From Bifidobacterium breve (lineage in GTDB: Bacteria > Actinomycetota > Actinomycetes > S36-B12): a stretch of DNA of 6,486 bases. The position numbers and the translations under genes are program-made. Of the stretch, positions 5,417-6,486 are shown in pieces (position 1 is the first letter of the stretch; each line of letters starts with the position of its first letter). The notes under the pieces are model-generated. The model saw only the letters and a list, made by a program, of their open reading frames with translations, ran no database searches and was not told where the DNA came from. The stretch lies in the NCBI GenBank assembly GCA_945885645.1, contig CAMCYV010000083.1:1-6486 (forward strand). The letters run 5' to 3'.

Positions 5417-5447
5417 TTGGAGTACTCCGAGGTCATCCTTGTATCCT
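5417..5447 (+). promoter_or_regulatory. Candidate leaderless promoter of the lipoprotein gene
   Basis: TATCCT at 5442-5447 is followed by exactly six bases (GACATC) and the GTG at 5454, so the transcript would begin at the start codon. TTGGAG at 5417-5422 is a plausible -35 but with a long 19-base spacer. A perfect 10-base palindrome GGAGTACTCC (5419-5428) overlaps the -35 and could be an operator. Ten-base palindromes are expected a few times by chance in a window this size, so only its position makes it notable. Confidence 0.5.
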
Positions 5448-5453
5448 GACATC

Positions 5454-5963
5454 GTGAAGCGACCCGCCGAGATTTACCGTCCAGCCAGACTCCGATCCAT
5501 TTATGTGGCGGCTGCCGGGCTCACCCTGCTTTCGCTGGCCCTCACGGGGTGCTACAACGGCCAACAGGCGACCACCAATGTGCAGGCAACCCAGCCTTCA
5601 GGCAACGGAAATACTCTTCGAGCTGGCCAAATCACCGTAGATAATGCCACCGCCGTCCAAGACGAGTCAGGCAATGCCACGATCCTCATGCGAATCACCA
5701 ATCAAGGTCTCGAATCTGACACACTGATCGCTGCCGCGGTGGGTGAACAGCCCGCAACGATCACCCCAGGGCCAGTTGAGATTGCACCGGGTGAGTCAAT
5801 TTCATTTGCCTGGGATGCCACACATTTTGTGAATCTCCCAGGGCTCAACGCAACGATGAGTTCCTATGTCCCCTTAGGGCTTCAGTTTGTCACTGCCGGC
5901 ATTGCCGAGACTGACATCTTGGTTGTTCCACCAACCGGTATTTATGCCGGCATCCTGCCCTAG
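5454..5963 (+). CDS. lpqE: LpqE-type lipoprotein, PCuAC-like fold possible
   Basis: A 169-aa exported lipoprotein. A basic N-terminus (MKRPAEIYRPARLR) precedes a hydrophobic stretch and a lipobox LTGC, with C33 as the lipidated residue. A Gln/Thr/Asn/Gly-rich linker (about 34-56) leads to a beta-rich domain at about 58-158 with NATILMRITNQG (74-85), IAPGESISF (110-118) and THFVNLPGLN (123-132). Its position, divergent from carD, is that of M. tuberculosis lpqE, the main basis for the name. The domain resembles PCuAC periplasmic copper chaperones in pattern, but the usual H-x-M copper ligands are not evident (H124 is followed by F-V), so copper binding is doubtful. GTG at 5454 is chosen over the TTG at 5439 because TATCCT, the likely -10, lies six bases upstream of it. 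It converges on the next gene with a 13-base gap. Confidence 0.8.
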   Translation: MKRPAEIYRPARLRSIYVAAAGLTLLSLALTGCYNGQQATTNVQATQPSGNGNTLRAGQITVDNATAVQDESGNATILMRITNQGLESDTLIAAAVGEQPATITPGPVEIAPGESISFAWDATHFVNLPGLNATMSSYVPLGLQFVTAGIAETDILVVPPTGIYAGILP

Positions 5964-5976
5964 TGAGGGAACCCGT

Positions 5977-6486
5977 TTAAACGTACGCCGCAACCATCAC
6001 GGTCAAAATAGGCGCAATAATCAGTGCCGGCAGTAGATCAGCAACAGCAACGGACTTGATTCGCAAAATACGCAGGCCCACACCGATCAATAGCACTCCG
6101 CCGGTTGCAGTTACCGAGGCAATCATTGCGCTCGACAGGAACGGTCCAACAAATACAGCAAGGATTGTGAAAAATCCTTGGACAACGCCTACAGAGATCG
6201 CCGCGGCCATCACCCCCCAGCCGAGTGTGGCTGCGAAAGCAATAGATGTGAAACCATCAAGTGATGCCTTAAGGGCCAACTGGTCAATTCCGGTGCCCAG
6301 TCCGTCCGAGAGAGCGCCGAGAATCGCAAGTGGCCCGATACAGAAAATCAAACTCGCGTCGACGAAGCCTTCAATGAATCGAGCCCGACCAGCCGAACTT
6401 TCACCCCGTGAAAATTTAGTCTGAAACCATCCACCAATAGATTCAAGACGAGATTCAATGCGAAGAAATGAGCCAAGAATCCCGCC
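5977..6486 (-). CDS. DUF554 family membrane protein, 5' end outside window
   Basis: The frame is open from the right edge (6486) to TAA at 5979-5977, giving 169 visible residues; roughly 60 N-terminal residues are missing if the protein has the usual length near 230. The internal TTG at 6351 is not the start, because the upstream codons continue the family pattern (GGILGSFLRIESRLESIG and ARFIEGFVDASLIFC). The signature FCIGPLAILGALSDGL is at visible residues 48-63 and SLDGFTSIAFAATLG at 75-89. Several hydrophobic segments follow, with LLPALIIAPIL near the C-terminus. The family (E. coli YqgA-like) consists of inner-membrane proteins of unknown transport function. In M. tuberculosis lpqE is followed by radA, so this neighbour differs. 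Confidence 0.9.
   Translation of the reverse strand, partial: GGILGSFLRIESRLESIGGWFQTKFSRGESSAGRARFIEGFVDASLIFCIGPLAILGALSDGLGTGIDQLALKASLDGFTSIAFAATLGWGVMAAAISVGVVQGFFTILAVFVGPFLSSAMIASVTATGGVLLIGVGLRILRIKSVAVADLLPALIIAPILTVMVAAYV

Noticed and set aside
5417..5447. MerR-type promoter at lpqE, because of the 19-base spacer
   Set aside because: MerR operators are centred within the spacer; here the palindrome is centred near 5423, over the -35, and no MerR-family gene is present.
1..6486. CRISPR array, insertion sequence, toxin-antitoxin or defence cassette
   Set aside because: No regularly spaced repeats, transposase motifs or defence domains were found; all large frames are explained by housekeeping or membrane families.

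Overview
The window reads as a stretch of an actinobacterial (Actinomycetota) chromosome of roughly even base composition (about 50% GC judged by eye, not counted). The main evidence is the block carD-ispD-ispF-cysS-rlmB on the minus strand with a divergent lipoprotein gene of LpqE type next to carD. From established knowledge this is the gene order of Mycobacterium tuberculosis Rv3583c to Rv3579c with Rv3584 (lpqE). CarD is almost residue-for-residue the mycobacterial protein in its functional positions. The moderate GC and tight spacing fit a small-genome aquatic actinobacterium or a Microbacteriaceae relative, but the sequence alone does not settle the family.

Layout from left to right. 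1-160: mostly non-coding, with a long imperfect hairpin and possibly the first 14 codons of a minus-strand gene leaving the window. 161-730 (-): a six-helix Gdt1/TMEM165-type transporter with two ELGDK motifs, a likely Mn2+/Ca2+ exporter. 731-888: its 5' leader with several possible RNA pairings, and two candidate promoters facing each other. 889-960 (+): tRNA-Thr(UGU). 961-1089: a spacer with a GGTAAAC/GTTTACC inverted repeat. 1090-1209 (+): a 39-codon, His- and Glu-rich small ORF that looks leaderless. 1218-5313 (-): carD, ispD, ispF, cysS and rlmB, closely packed with two overlaps and gaps of 39 bp or less. 5314-5453: a divergent promoter region. 5454-5963 (+): an LpqE-type lipoprotein. 5977-6486 (-): a DUF554 membrane protein cut by the right edge.

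Functionally the central operon joins a global RNA polymerase regulator (CarD), two steps of the methylerythritol phosphate isoprenoid route (IspD, IspF), cysteinyl-tRNA synthetase and a 23S rRNA 2'-O-methyltransferase, so transcription, translation and isoprenoid precursor supply are co-expressed. This is known, conserved actinobacterial housekeeping.

No mobile element, CRISPR array, toxin-antitoxin pair or clearly novel multi-gene system is visible. The items most worth a second look are the 39-aa small ORF, a recurring leaderless architecture (TANNNT, six bases, start codon) at two genes, and the possibly structured leader of the metal exporter.
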